A stretch of 64,000 bases of DNA, taken from Combretum micranthum (taxonomy: Eukaryota > Streptophyta > Magnoliopsida > Myrtales > Combretaceae). Below the pieces are notes generated by a model. The model had not been told where the DNA came from and made no database searches. It saw only the letters and a list, made by a program, of their open reading frames with translations. Made by a program: the position numbers and the translations under genes. Numbering within the stretch: position 1 is the first letter of the stretch; every line of letters starts with the position of its first letter. The stretch lies in contig JAMXBD010001369.1 in the NCBI GenBank assembly GCA_024138025.1, positions 62,001 to 126,000 on the forward strand, read 5' to 3'. Shown here piece by piece: positions 21,785 to 34,579 of the stretch.

Positions 21785-23236
21785 ATAGACCGTATGCAAC
21801 AAGTCCCACTACAATGCCAATTCCAATTGGTGTTACGCTGATGATAAGAATTTTTGTTTTCTTTGCTTCACCTAAACCAAAAATTAAGCAATAAAATTAT
21901 GAACAATTGAAAGATCAATGGATCTATTGTAAGAAAAATCAAGATAATATACTACAAATAATTACCTAAATCTATATATGCAAGGCAAATAAATAGATCA
22001 TTTCCAGATGAATTAAATTTTGCCATGTCCATGAGTGGTTCTGTCCAAATCATACATCTAGTGCTATCTTTGAAAGAATAAGCTAGGCAAGAACATTTGC
22101 TCAAGCACCACCTCTAACATATTGTGGAGTCCCTAGATTTGATACTTATTTTGCAAAATCTAGTAGCTTTATGATACTCATTTTGAAAAACACATCTTCT
22201 GAAGTCGAATTTATCATGCTACTCTCGCAGTTTAAGGTTGTTTTCCTTATGCACCCTCTAGTCTAGTTTCCTTTATTCCATTCTTCAAATGACTTGGGCA
22301 TAAACCCTGTCAAAAAGCTCCAAATAGGTGAACTAGACGCTTCGCAAATCTTAAAAGGGCCACATACTCCTTAATTTTCACAAGGATCATCTGGTGCTTC
22401 ACAGCTCCAACCAATTCTTCTATTTTAGTCCTAGCGAAAATACTTCAACAGTCCCTTTGGTGAAAGGAACATTATCCCAGTAGATGTTTAGGGATTCTCC
22501 TTCATTATGACATATGTTCTTTCAGGATCCTGCTGAATAGTAAGCAGGCCTTCATATGTTGCTGTCATCTCTTCTATTCTAATAAATTTCGTTTTATCCC
22601 ATCGTCTACCTCTCCAATAATGAATCGAACCCTTCCAAGTGATAACCTGAGGAGGTATCTCGGGCGTGATACCATAGAAAAAGTTCCCAGGGGATGGATT
22701 GCTATCATTCTTCCAAGAAACCAAGTATCTTTTTTCTCCTGTTTTAGCATTTATTCCTATTTTCATTCCAGGAAGAAGGGTATCACAAAGATAATTGAAA
22801 CTCTGCCACAAAGGGATATCTAAGTTTATATCCTTGAGGATTAAGTTTCCATTGTCCAGTAGCTCAACATAAGAATTGCTGGAATTGATTATAATATTTA
22901 TTGACTAAATTTCATTTTGCTGCCCATCAACAAGCTTTAAGTTCCATCTGATCCTATTCTCAAGCTTCCTAGTTCTCTATCACAAGACATAGCAGGATTC
23001 TCCTTATTGGCAACCCAAACAATCTTAGGTGTAGAAAATTTGTTAAACCGTATGCCGGTGTATTTATTTCTAATATTTTCATTCAGTGTAAAGAAGCCGA
23101 ACTCAAATGCTTGATTTGAAGAAACTAGAGTTTGATTTGCAAGAAGTGGTGTTGAAGAAATGATGTTGTAAATAGCAAGGCAATGGTATTTTTGAACTAG
23201 AAAGAAGAAATAGTATAAAATAACTAGAAGGGACAT
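21785..23236 (-). pseudogene. captured S-domain (G-type lectin) receptor kinase fragment
   Basis: On the minus strand the piece begins with a hydrophobic signal peptide (MSLLVILYYFFFLVQKYHCL) and the bulb-type lectin domain (NQTLVSSNQAFEFGFF, KIVWVANKENP). After a broken stretch comes the S-locus glycoprotein domain (WQSFNYLCDTLLPGMKIG, YLVSWKNDSNPSPGNF, ITWKGSIHYWRG). A PAN/apple-like region follows (KTTLNCES, then KCSCLAYSFKDSTRCMIW and LFICLAY). A GT...AG intron of 94 nt (21965 down to 21872) then leads to a second exon with a transmembrane helix (KILIISVTPIGIGIVVGL). This is the exon 1/exon 2 layout of plant S-domain receptor kinases. Frameshifts and stops interrupt it and no kinase domain is present. 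It lies antisense to the CACTA genes, inside the element, so it looks like gene-fragment capture. Confidence 0.88.
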
Positions 23237-25608
23237 GATGACAAGCTAACTTTAGGTTCATAATAGATTGGTTTGGTGCCATTCCAAAGATTTGAACTCC
23301 TTACATGATTTAATGGCTGTGAGTTAACAGATACCACAAACGTTAATCATCAGGTGTCTGTATATTCCAAGAAATTTCATGAAAGAATAACTTACAAAGA
23401 AAAGATAGAATAGGATAATAATAGTATGGACATATTAATGATTAAAATTTTACTTTTTTCTTCACACCTCAAACTTTAGAAAGTGAAACAAAATTGTGAA
23501 AAGTCAATGAAATAAGGATAAAGAGTAATAACTAATGGAACAAAATAGAAAAATGAAAGTGTCAAATTTTAACAATACATGACATTCACATTGGATAACA
23601 CATCTATATAAAGATTATTTTTTTAATAAAAAGTTTAACATTTACTACTTTTACTATTGCTCTAATTATTGTTTGTCTTATTGATAGGTTAATGTAGTAA
23701 TGATAATAATAAGATGAGTAGGCAATCCTATTATATATCTTATAATAGGTTTGGTGTACGATTTTCTTAGCATAAAGTAAGGTTTTGGTAGACGACATCT
23801 TTCCCTATACCTTTCTTGGACCTTACGATATGAGGTATGGAGGGTAAAAACTATACGGCGTAGGCACCTATCCTATAAAATTATTAAGTAATATGAATTT
23901 TAAAAAAATTATGTTCCCACTTCTAAGCTTTAAGTTCTTCTAAAAAGAAAAATAAATAAACATATAAATAGCCTAAAACAAAAGAGAATACTATCATGAA
24001 ATTATGAATCTTGGGCCTATTTTTTATTTATCTATTTTTAAATTTATTATTACTAGCCTGCAATAAAAATGGAATTAGATGATGTAAAACCATTACTTAT
24101 GGCTTATTCACTTCATCAAATGGAATAATGGAGGGATTTAATTGCAATTCAATATGGATGTTTTATATTCTTAGTCTTTATTACATTATTTATTTGATAT
24201 GTAAAAAAAAAAAAAAAACATGTAATTATTGGAGTAAAAGTAAAATATCTATAATGTTATTTATCTTTATTATAAAGAAATGATAATTATGTAGATGATA
24301 TTTTAAAGACAGGAGTATTATAACAAAAATTAAATATAAACAACAATTCAAATTTACATACTAATGATAGAGTAGCTCATTGCCTTAGCTAAGGGCCCAA
24401 AGAAAAAATTATTATTTAGATAAGAACAAGAATTAGTTTATACAGTTCTTCACAAATTCAAATTTACATACTTTTGAAGTATTTGTCAATGTTTGTGTTG
24501 TTAATATAACTTGTTAATGATATTAAAGATCTATCATCTATCATGATAATATATAAAGTTACTTTATGTTCCTCCATCCTATAAGTTTCAATTGGTTTAA
24601 AAAAATATGCTAGTTTTGAGAGAATTAAGCTGTTGAAGAGAAAGAGAAGATAAAGGATACATTTTAATAATTTGATATGATTGTCATATGATGTAACAGT
24701 TACATAATCTATGTATTTCCTTGTTTGGTTATGCATCATTCATCATTGCTATTGCGATTGCTCATAGTAGAATTTGGTTAAATCTTTGCCTAGTGTAACT
24801 ATTACGATGATGGAAAGTTCTATCTAAATTTATGTTTTCTACAATCAATTAAGTTTTGGTTTAAAAATCCTATAAATTTTATTTTCTTTTTTTTTTCTTA
24901 ATGTTTATTATATATGGAATATTGTATACTCTTGGCATACGATACATGTAATCAAATTTCATTTGTTTGTTATTGTTTAAAAGAAAAGAGATCCACATAG
25001 TGTGTTAGTAAATGTTTTAACTCTTTTAATTATTTCAAGAACTTTTATCTCCTCACCAATTTCATCAACTTGCTATAAGGTAAGGATTTGCATTGTTATT
25101 ATTCTTCTAATTATTATTTTTTAGGTGAGTGTATAGTGACAAGCTTATCTATCTATTGTATGTTTACCTTTGACTAAATTAAAAAACCAATTGCAATTCA
25201 TTTGTAACTCTTTTTTGGAACATAATGAAATAATTGAAATATTGATCTATACAACTAGTTAAACATGTTAGTGGGTGTGCGTGTGTCTATATATACATAT
25301 ACATATATATATATATGTCAAGCTAGTGAGCATTAATGACTTCTTTTAAATTTGAAATAACAACTACTAGAAATCTCCTAAAATCTTACATGGAGATTTG
25401 ATACTTACATAGAGTAACATATTCACTACTTTTTTTTCTAAAAAAAAATATTGTGAAACCATATAAAAAATTTGAAATATCAAACATGATAACTTATAAA
25501 TCAAATAGTATCTTTACAGTGCATTTTATGTCTTTATTGCACTAAAGATATTGATTTTCACCTAACAATAGATAAGTACATGTCATTGATAGGATGATTG
25601 ATAAATCT
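23237..25608. other. CACTA internal AT-rich region without recognised gene
   Basis: No domain recognised on either strand. Contains a poly-A run near 24207 and a TA-rich simple repeat near 25293-25318. ORFs at 23604-23798 and 24464-24739 (minus) are low-complexity and I do not call them. May hold upstream sequence of the captured kinase gene and the tnp2 promoter. Confidence 0.5.
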
Positions 25609-28600
25609 TGGTGATTCATTCATAATCGATAGTCTTATGAATATATAGCTAGAGTAGAGAAATTTTTAGAAATTGCAAAGAACCACATACGTCCTAAGGA
25701 TGGATATATCTTATGTCCGTGTTGGGATTGTCTTAATACAAAATGGCTTCCCATTAGCACTCTAGTAGCTCATCTAATTGATAGGGAATGACTTTCTCAT
25801 ATGATAAGTGGATATACCATGGTGAAGACATAGTTGTCTGTGACTCAACAAATAACAATACATATACTACAGCAGGTGGGAATATTCCTGGTGATGAAGG
25901 AGATGATATTACATCGATAATATTTGAGAGTGTCCAGATCAGGATATTCTTGATGATATTGTTAGAGGGACTTCTACAATAAAAGATTATTCTACAAATA
26001 TTTTGGAGGATAAAGGTAATGATAGGTTTAGCACACTCTTAAGGGACGCTCAACGTGAAAGTTTACCCTGGGTGTAAAAAGTTTTTTCTTCTAACTGCTA
26101 TCATAGAGATGCTACAATTGAAAGTAGAGGGCCGACAATCAATAAAAAGCTTTAATATGTGGTTAGAGTTCTTAAAGAAAATCTTACCAAGTAGCGAAAG
26201 ATTACCAGCTACATATTATGAAGCAAGAAAAATGTTACGAAACTTAGGTATGAGTGTCCAGTCAATTCATGCATCTAAAAATGACTGCATATTATATTTT
26301 AAAGAATTCAAGGACCTGGATAATTTCCATAGTGTAAGGTGTCAAAGGTGGTTAGAAAGAAAAGGAAGAAGAAAAATATTCCTTATAAGGTTCTTCGGCA
26401 TTTTCCTTTAAAATCTCAATTGCAAAGGTTATTTATGTCTAGCAAACTGCAAAGGATATAAGGTGGCATAAAGAAGAGTAAAAAAGGAGGAAAACTTTTG
26501 AAACACCATTAGATTCTATTGTTTGGAAAGATTTTGATGCAAAGTTTCTTTGGTTTGCTGTAGATGCTCGTAATGTGAGATTTGGTCTTGTGATTATGGA
26601 TTCTACCCATTTGGAAACATGAGTAACTCGTATAGTGTTTGGCTAGTAATACTATTTCCATACAATATGCCTCCTTGGAAATGTTTAAAAGATCCTTATA
26701 TTATGATGTCATTGATAATTCCTAGTCCCCGATCACCTGGTAAAGAAATCGATGTCTTTCTCCAACCTATAATTGATGAGTTAAAGGAGTTGTGGTACGA
26801 TGGTTTTAAGACATATGATGCAGTAGAAAAAAAAAGAATTTTTAGTTGCATGCAGCTTTACTTTGGACAATTCATGACTTTCTGGCATATGGAGATGTTT
26901 CTGGTTGGACTACTAAAGGTTATAAGGCTTGTCCAGTGTGTAATATTGAAAGTAACAGCTCACATCAACAATGTAAACTATTTTCCACAGGCTATCGAAG
27001 ATATCTTCTAGAAAATCATTCATGGCGTCGAAGGTGAAAATTTGATGGTTCTTGTGAGATTCAAGCACCACTACGTGAAATTTCTATAGATGAAATATTG
27101 GTACAACTACAATCATACGAGGGAATGAAATTAGGGGAAGTGCCTTGTTCCAAGAGGAAGCGAATAGATGATGGCACAAATTGGTGCAAGAAGAGTATCT
27201 TATTTGACCTTTCATATTAGAAGAATAATGCATTGAGACATAATATTGATGTCATGCACATTGAGAAAAATATCGGTGATAATATTGTAGAAACAATTCT
27301 AAATATAAAAGGAAAAACTAAAGTACCGAGAAAGCATGTTCGGCACTTGAAGAAATGCACATTAGAAAAGAGTTACATCTTCGACGTGTAGGTGAAAAGC
27401 TAATAAAACCAGCTACATGCTTTACTTTGTCATAAAAAAAAAGTATATGAGTTTTATAATTTGCTTAAGGAGGTGCGCTTTCCTAATGGATATGCTACAA
27501 ATATATCCAATGCCTTGGGTAGAGTTGATGGAAAGTTGAAAGGTCTGAAAAGTCATGATTCTCATGTTTAGTTGTAACGTATCCTTCCTATTGGTCTTTG
27601 CAGTCGATTGGATGTTGGTGTTTATGCTGCAATTAGTCAATTATGCAGATTTTTCCGTGAGTTGTGCTCTAAAGAACTAAATGTAGATACATTGGTTGGT
27701 TTGGACGAAAGCATTGTATTAACTTTATGTAAACTTGAAATGATATTTCCTCATGCATTTTTTGACATGATGGTACATTTAGCAGTATATCTTCCTCGAG
27801 AAGCATGGATAGGAGGACTTGTATAATATAGATAGATGTATCCAATTGAGCGTTATCTTGGAGGTTTGAAAGCAATGGTTAGAAATAGATCGTCCTGAGG
27901 GCTCAATAGTTGAAGCTTACATATTGCGTGAATGCTTAACGTTTTGTAGCCTTTATCTTGATGGAGTTGAAATAAAAGTTGATCAGATGCCTTGTCAAGC
28001 TGATGGTGAAGTTCAAAGGCATAACTTTTCTCTGTCTTTTCGCAACAAGTTAGACCACTCACTGCTTCAAAGTATATTGATGTTGGAGTTAATTAAAAAG
28101 ATGCACTAGTATATTTTAAATAATTGTGAAGAGGTTGAGCCTTTTATAAGGTATGTTGGATACTGAATCATAAACGAAATATTTATTCAAATTTATGCTT
28201 ACTTTATCGTAGCTTAATTTGTAACCATTACTTAGGAATTTGAAGATGAACTTTTACAAAAAATGTAGTTGATATGGAGCATTGCAAAAGTAAGAGTTCC
28301 CGAATTGGTTGCAAAAAAAAGTAAGTGATTCATCAATGGTAGAATTAATAAAGGGACAATTTCATTTTAAATTAAAACTTTAAACTTCAAAATGACATGG
28401 GTTTTTTCTTTTTACAGATTGCAACTTTAAAATGTAATGACCCAACCAAGGTGTTTGATAGCCTTTACTCAATAGCATGCGGACCTTAGTCAAGCACACA
28501 TTTATTCATGATGTCTTCTAAATGGATTAAAATATTTGATGAAGAAATGTGACTCGCTCTTTACACAAAATAGTGGAGTTTGTGTAGAGGGTTACCATTA

Positions 28601-28629
28601 AGGTGAATCTATGATTTTTTGGTCATCTT
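25609..28629 (+). pseudogene. tnp2: CACTA tnp2 transposase, N-terminal and central part (broken)
   Basis: Tnp2-type transposase that in active elements cuts at the terminal repeats. The start carries a Transpos_assoc-like region (KDGYILCPCWDCLNTKW, then YDKWIYHGED). The transposase core follows in pieces: VRNVRFGLV-like sequence near 26560, SVWLVILFPYNMPPWKCLKD and SPRSPGKEIDVFLQPIIDEL (26619 onward), then in a new frame GDVSGWTTKGYKACPVCN (from about 26880). Further on come DVMHIEKNIGDNIVETIL (about 27250-27300) and a DUF4218-type region with FFRELCSKELNVDTL, IVLTLCKLEMIFPHAFFDMM and LTFCSLYLDG (27600-27970). Short C-terminal pieces (LFTQNSGVCVEGYH) end at 28629, where an LTR element is inserted; the gene resumes at 39668. 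Many stops and frameshifts (for example near the A-run at 26829) make it a pseudogene. Confidence 0.9.
28625..28629. repeat. target-site duplication ATCTT, left copy
   Basis: ATCTT at 28625-28629 and at 39668-39672 bracket the LTR element. Removing the element restores the tnp2 reading FFGHLIDVIELTYLFGFK across the site. Confidence 0.95.
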
Positions 28630-29857
28630 TGTAAACCCCCGAAAATTTCAAATTCTAAAAAAATAATCCTAGAAGTCTAAGTATCAAAATATACATCTCA
28701 AAAATCGACTAATGAAAAACCAAATTCTATATTGAGTTTAAATATTGAAACGAAACCCTAAAAATGGAACTAAGTTAAACTTAAATTCCAAAAATGAGTT
28801 TTCTCAATCTTGAGGCAAACGAGAACCCTTGAAACTAAATATAAAGTCCAATTACCGGCTTAATCAACGTCCGTACATCAATCAAATCACCTAACCGTTT
28901 CCTGATATGCAAATCAAGACAGTAATATCCAAATAATGATCAACAACAAAATCTTAAAACCTTCGATAAATTTTAGAAATCACAAATTCCAAATTTACAC
29001 CCAAAAGTCAAACTGAGTCAACTCATAACCCTAGACTGGTTTAAAGGATTCCGAGAACTAAAAACTATTAAATAAAATCAACCAAAATGAAATAAAACAT
29101 AGATGTCGAGCTAAAAATATAAAACGATCAAAACTCGAAAATTATACGGTCTTACGAATAACTCAATAAAATCGAAAGTCAAAACGGGACCCTAAAGGTC
29201 AACAAGCCTATAACGAACCCTAGTGTTTAAGATCCGACAATTCCGCATTTTCAAACCCTAGAAAACGAAATTAAGCCAAAAGCTTAAAATAGTTCGTAAT
29301 AATATAGGGTAACATAAAAATATCAGATTCAAGAATTTCGAGTGTCTTTCGGACTCAAACGGGATCAGTGCTCGAAAAGCATCTCCGGGAGCTCGGAATA
29401 TTAAAAATATTCCATTTATACCAATAGACTAGTAAAAATATAAGAATTCCAAAAATATCAATTTTAGAATTTTTCGGTAGCTAAAAATTACAGATATCCC
29501 ATTATTACGCGTATTTTTATTACTACCGGTACTTTAATTTTCTAGTCTACTATTCATAGTACTTTTCTACTATTTATTACTATTTCACTATCTCTACTTT
29601 TTCTTACACCTATTTCTTACATCTACATACCTATTTTCTTACTTTTTTTTCATTTCCAATTCAATTTTAATCACATTAAACTTTACACATTACTTATTTA
29701 TTACACAATAAATAAAAATAAAACAATTTTTCCCCTTTAGAGGACCAAAACTGGCGCCATTAACACCCCCCTCCCCCCCCCCCTCCCCCTCCCCCTTTCT
29801 CTATTTTAATTTATTTTTCTTTTATTTAATTACCTATTATTTCCCTCCACAAAATTC

Positions 29858-29865
29858 TATAAATA
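29858..29865 (+). promoter_or_regulatory. LTR TATA box, family B
   Basis: TATAAATA within TTCTATAAATACC, followed by a C/T-rich leader of about 190-220 nt. Likely U3/R boundary region of the element's transcript. Confidence 0.6.
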
Positions 29866-31797
29866 CCACATCTCCCCTTCTCATTTCTTCACACCATTCA
29901 AAAGCAAAGAAATTATGCTAAAATCCTCTCCAAAAACTCCTCTCTATAATCTTACAAGAACTCACTTCTTGTAAAAAGAAACACTCCTCTTCCATTACTA
30001 AAGAAAGTTTCTTTTCCAGCCTCACTACTTACCACTACCAAAAGCCTTCAAGCAATCCTTCTTTTCTTCTTACCCATTTAGGTAATGAAGAACTCATATT
30101 CTATTCTTTTCATGTCATGTAACTTAGTATGACTATGGTGTTGTTTTGAAACTCACATGAGTAGTAAAAGCAACAACATATTCATGTTTTGTTCTTGTAC
30201 ATAAGCTTTCTATTTTATTATGTTGTTATTATTGTTATTATTTGTTTCTAATCTAACCTATATGTAGTATTATGTATATATATTTATTTAGAGCATATAA
30301 GCTCATTTGTTATTCATTTACTTTCAAGTTATGCAATTTATTTATTTCATGTTATCATTAAGACTAGTCTTTCTAGTCTTAGACTTGTCCATATCAAGTT
30401 AAAACAATCTTTTATTTATTTATTTTCTTTAATCTTTCGAGACTAGTCCGTTCTTAGTCCCGGGATGCCTTGATGAAGCTAAGGCTTCAATACTTGACCG
30501 GGATTCCTTGATGAAGCTAAGATTCCCAATGCTTGATATTTTATTTCCTTGCTTATTATTTGTTTCTACTATTTTCTTATGTTCTTATTATTTTATATGC
30601 TCATGATATTTGCATTTTCATAATGTTAATGTCTCAAGTAATCTAAAAATAGAATTTCACTTTACTAAATAAACTCAAAGCTAGAATTTCGATTAAGTGA
30701 TTTATCAACAAAATCATGAAATTACTATCAACAACCTAAGAATAGAGTAATACAAGTTTTCTTAAAGAACAAAGATAGTTTTACCAAGAAAACATAAGCA
30801 ATAAATATTTTCTTTGTATGGTAATCTAAGTTTTAAGAAAAATAAATCGTTGATATTAAAAATTTTAAACTCTTTTCTAAACTAAGAAACAAACTAGTTT
30901 TCAAAATTAATATAAAAATCAACTCATAAAGAACCCACTTAGGAAAAGTAATGATTTTTGAATTTATAAAAGAAAGAACTTATTTTCAAAAGAATATAAA
31001 TAAAGTAAGATTAACAATAATGGATTTTATCAATAAAGATGATTCTTTTCGAAGGAAATGAAAGAACAAGTTTTAGAAAACAAAAGCTTATATTTTAAAA
31101 ATGAATATAAGAAGACAAGACTCATTTTCTTAAACCATCGTAAATACAAAATTATGAAAAGGTTTTCATCGACTTAATATAATTGTGATAAATTTGATTT
31201 TTAAGGTGAAATTTATGAAAAACTAAGGTTACAAGAAAATTTATTTCTCTTTGGAAAAAGAATGAAAAAAATAAAATAAGAACATACTCATTTATAACCA
31301 CCTAGGAAAAATATAAAGTTTCTTTAAAATACTTATTTTCAAAGTTAAAGTTTAAATGAATTGCTTTATGAAATAAATTGTTGAGACACTACCATTAGGA
31401 TTTTTGCATAGAAAGTGACCTTACCTATATTCAAAGTGTTTATCAAATATATATTTATATACATATATTGTTACAAAAGGATTTTCTTTTAAAAATGAAG
31501 TTGAGTTAGAAAACGGATTTGTAAAAGTTTGGCAATTTTCGTTTTAAATTTGAACCCAATGTTTTCGGAACCCAAATGACCTTATATGACAAAGATAAGC
31601 TTATAAATAGATAGATCTTTTCGAATAGGTAGAAAACGTATATTATATGCGAAATTCCGAGTTAAAATGAGCAAGTTATGACCATTTTAAGTTGGAATTT
31701 CCTCTTATACGATTTTACTGCGATTTTAAGAAAAGTTTAGAATATCCAAGGATAGAAATTTCACGGAAGACTTATCTCGGGTATTTCTTTTGTCTAG

Positions 31798-31864
31798 GTG
31801 ACGAAGGACACGAGAATACCCTATCCGAGAATTACTACGACTAAGAAGATAGAAAAATGGACGA
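31798..31864 (+). other. predicted LTR micro-exon, family B 5' LTR (67 nt)
   Basis: Acceptor TTTTGTCTAG|G, donor GA|GTGAGT. Short frame ends L-S-E-N-Y-Y-D-stop (TAA at 31842-31844), and ATG GAC GA precedes the donor. Joining this donor to the acceptor at 33510-33511 puts the ATG in frame with the zinc-knuckle ORF. Confidence 0.55.
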
Positions 31865-32950
31865 GTGAGTTATTCCTCCTAAATTCGTTACCTTGCTTGT
31901 GTTTGTAAAGTAGTGGCATTAGTATACTAAGAAAGATAAAAATGGATATATTTAGGGAATTCGGGATTATGTATATGTGATTCTATGTTTATGTGTGAAA
32001 TAAGAATTAAGAATATCGTAACTTCAAACTGTTTGCTTAAATAATTTTGCTTACTTACTTGTATGTCTGCTTATTGTTTGCTAAATTGATTGTTCGCCCC
32101 TAACAAACCTTAATAAGGTTTGGCTTAAGAAAACTAAAACGCTCACGCATAGCATCCATCGAGTCACATCTTTTCGGAAGGCTGCTCCTCCTACGCATAG
32201 AGTTGGATTGGCTATGATCGTACGGTGCCACGGGCCATGTTTCTTCTTGGAGAATCCAAATTGCTCGGGGAAAGCGACTCTAGGTTAGGAGCCGAGCCAA
32301 CCGAACGCTGTGGGTGAGGACCTGGGGACTAGCAGTAGAAGGTCGAGGGCCTTTAACCCTGATTCCCTAACCTTTGATACGGAGGGTAAATCCGTTCTAT
32401 ATATGGTTTTCGGACAACTATATATATTTGCGTAATCATGTGATTGTTGCATTATATGCATAGCATATGTGTGAAATATAAATAAACTTGTTTGAAAATA
32501 TGTTGCGAATGAACAGGAATGTCTCACTAAGCTAGCTGTAGCTTATACCCCTATAGATTTTGTTGAAACAGGTATATTCGTGGATTAAAGAAGTCATGGA
32601 AGGATGATTAAGGAAATGGAATCATACGATGAAGAAATTTTGTAAGGTTCTTTATATGTAATGACCTATATGAATAGTGATGCATATTTATTTGAAGTCA
32701 ACGAAAGGATATACCCCTAAGAATTGAAATGAAGTATGTTTATGTTTTATGATAAGTATTTTCTTTGCCTTGTTACTTATTTACTATCAATATAAACCGC
32801 GCTACTCCGATACGTCCCCTTGGTTGTGATGTACGCCTTGTACATAATATGGAAGCCTTTGCGTGACTAAGGTAGTCATTCCTAGGCTTTAGTATTGTGT
32901 ACGATGAACTGCCACGTTTAGGGTACCCCTCGGGGCGTGACAGTTTAAGT

Positions 32951-32962
32951 TGGTATAAGAGC
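32951..32962 (+). other. primer-binding site (initiator Met tRNA, one mismatch)
   Basis: TGGTATAAGAGC, 8 nt after the 5' LTR end, matching TGGTATCAGAGC except C to A. Position is as expected for minus-strand DNA priming. Confidence 0.8.
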
Positions 32963-33511
32963 AACAAGGTTTTGGGAATTAGGAAACAGGATATTAGGAG
33001 TATAGAGTGGTAGGACTTGATCTTATGTCTAAGAATAGAACTTTATCTTGGAGAATATTAGAAGAAGGCAGGAAATACTTATGCAAGAATCAGAGGATAT
33101 TTAGTGAGATACGAAATGGAAGTATCACATGAATATGATTTACCCTAAGATGTTGATCCAAGATTGAGAAAGGTAGAAATGACTTGGAGATAAAACATAG
33201 CAGAACAATATGGAGAGAACATGAATGAGACTTAGAATTTGGATATAGAATGAATATAGTAAGTTTACCTTAGCAAGACCAATAAGCCTTAATGAATAGT
33301 AACCCTATTCAAGATCAATTAAGAGCAAGATAAGTATAATACCTCTTTTATAGGTAAGACCCTTAGGTAAATAACATTAAGTACCTACATTAACCTTTAA
33401 ATCAGATGAACAAGAATCTTTAATGCTTCTCTTTTCCTTAAAATCAAATAACTTGAGCGTAAAACTCGAAATAAAGAAAATATCTAATACGACCGCTTCG
33501 TTTGGTTCTAG

Positions 33512-34274
33512 GAAGCTACCCGGGGAAATTATGCCACAATCAAGCATCCCTCTTGAAGCACAACAAGAACAAGGAGCACCTCCACCACAAGATCTAACTC
33601 AAGAACTCTTGGCCACCATAAGACGTCTAGAAGAGACGATAAGGACTTATATACAACAAGCACCCATAACCTCTGCACCCGCTCTAGTTATAAGACCCCA
33701 ACTCGGAGCAAACCCAGTATCGCAAGTACCTTCCTTCATGGCCAATCCAAAACCCCAAGCTAAGAAGCGTAAACAACTCCAACCCCTTAAGGATTCTGTA
33801 ACCCCTAAGGTCAGATGCTAGAAGTGTGAAGGAAGACATTTCCCCAAAAGTTGCCCACAACTGCAGCATAGGTGTTACTTCTGTGGAAACAAAGACCACA
33901 AAATCCTTAATTGTCCTAAGAAGAATGGCACTATCTGCTCTGGTTATGCAAAGGGAAAACACAGTGCCAACATTTACCCAAAAACAATAAGGAAATGCTA
34001 CGTATGCAACTGTCTCATCTGTAGGACCAAGAATTACCCTACAAATGCCAAGGAAACATGCTACATGTGCAAGGTATGGTATCTCTACGTATGCGAAGAT
34101 CTAAAGTCACAAGGTCTATGGGATGACCCCACCAAAGGAAATAACTCATCCAAGAGAGAATGTGGAACTTCGTCTAGAGATCCTACCACCAAATCTCACC
34201 ACAAAGGAAAGGAAAAAGCTTATAATAATGACGACGAGGGATCAAGTAATCGAGGAAATGATCCTACCCTGTGA
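33512..34274 (+). pseudogene. gag-derived zinc-knuckle ORF without capsid domain (one stop)
   Basis: The frame is open from 33423; the first good Met is at 33531 (MPQSSIPLEAQQEQGAPPPQ). A splice acceptor at 33510-33511 would fuse it to an ATG in the LTR. The N-terminus is Gln/Pro-rich with a helical stretch (LTQELLATIRRLEETI) like the start of gypsy gag. It then goes directly to a zinc-knuckle array with no capsid domain: a first knuckle broken by TAG at 33819-33821 (C-stop-KCEGRHFPKSC), a perfect CCHC knuckle CYFCGNKDHKILNC, and degenerate knuckles to about CYMCKVWYLYVC. The tail is basic then acidic. The knuckles resemble those of the downstream gag (35015-35875), so a tandem gag-derived copy that lost capsid is likely. 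A single stop breaks it. Confidence 0.7.
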
Positions 34275-34579
34275 AGAGGAATACGAAGCAGGGACAGACG
34301 CTAAACCTTCTGTAAAAGCTTTAATATGTAGATAGGAGTAACGCTTTAACGATGATGTATATGTTGTCTATGTAATGATTTGAAATTTTAACCATGTTTT
34401 GCATCCTTTCTTTAAACTTTTGTAAAGGAATTATTTAAGTCTTCCTTCTGTTTCCATGTATTTATTTTAATGATATCGGTTTTCTTTTTATGATTTCAGT
34501 TAATTTTCAATATTTCTCCTATATATATTACTCATTTTCGTACTCATTTGCTATTTCTCGAATGTTTTTCCGGAAAAAA

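Larger units (their letters stand above)
28630..32942 (+). repeat. 5' LTR, family B (4313 bp)
   Basis: TATAAATA at 29858-29865, polypyrimidine/C-rich tract at 29764-29796, predicted leader donor at 30082 (AG|GTAATG), hairpin at 30439-30464, an imperfect tandem duplication at 30470-30535 (CTTGATGAAGCTAAG twice), the 20-nt block at 31673-31692 and the micro-exon at 31798-31864. The 3' LTR is collinear except for a deletion of about 1.4 kb. Confidence 0.92.

Noticed and set aside
24464..24739. 91-residue minus-strand ORF
   Set aside because: Ile/Leu/Tyr-rich chance ORF in AT-rich DNA with no similarity I recognise.
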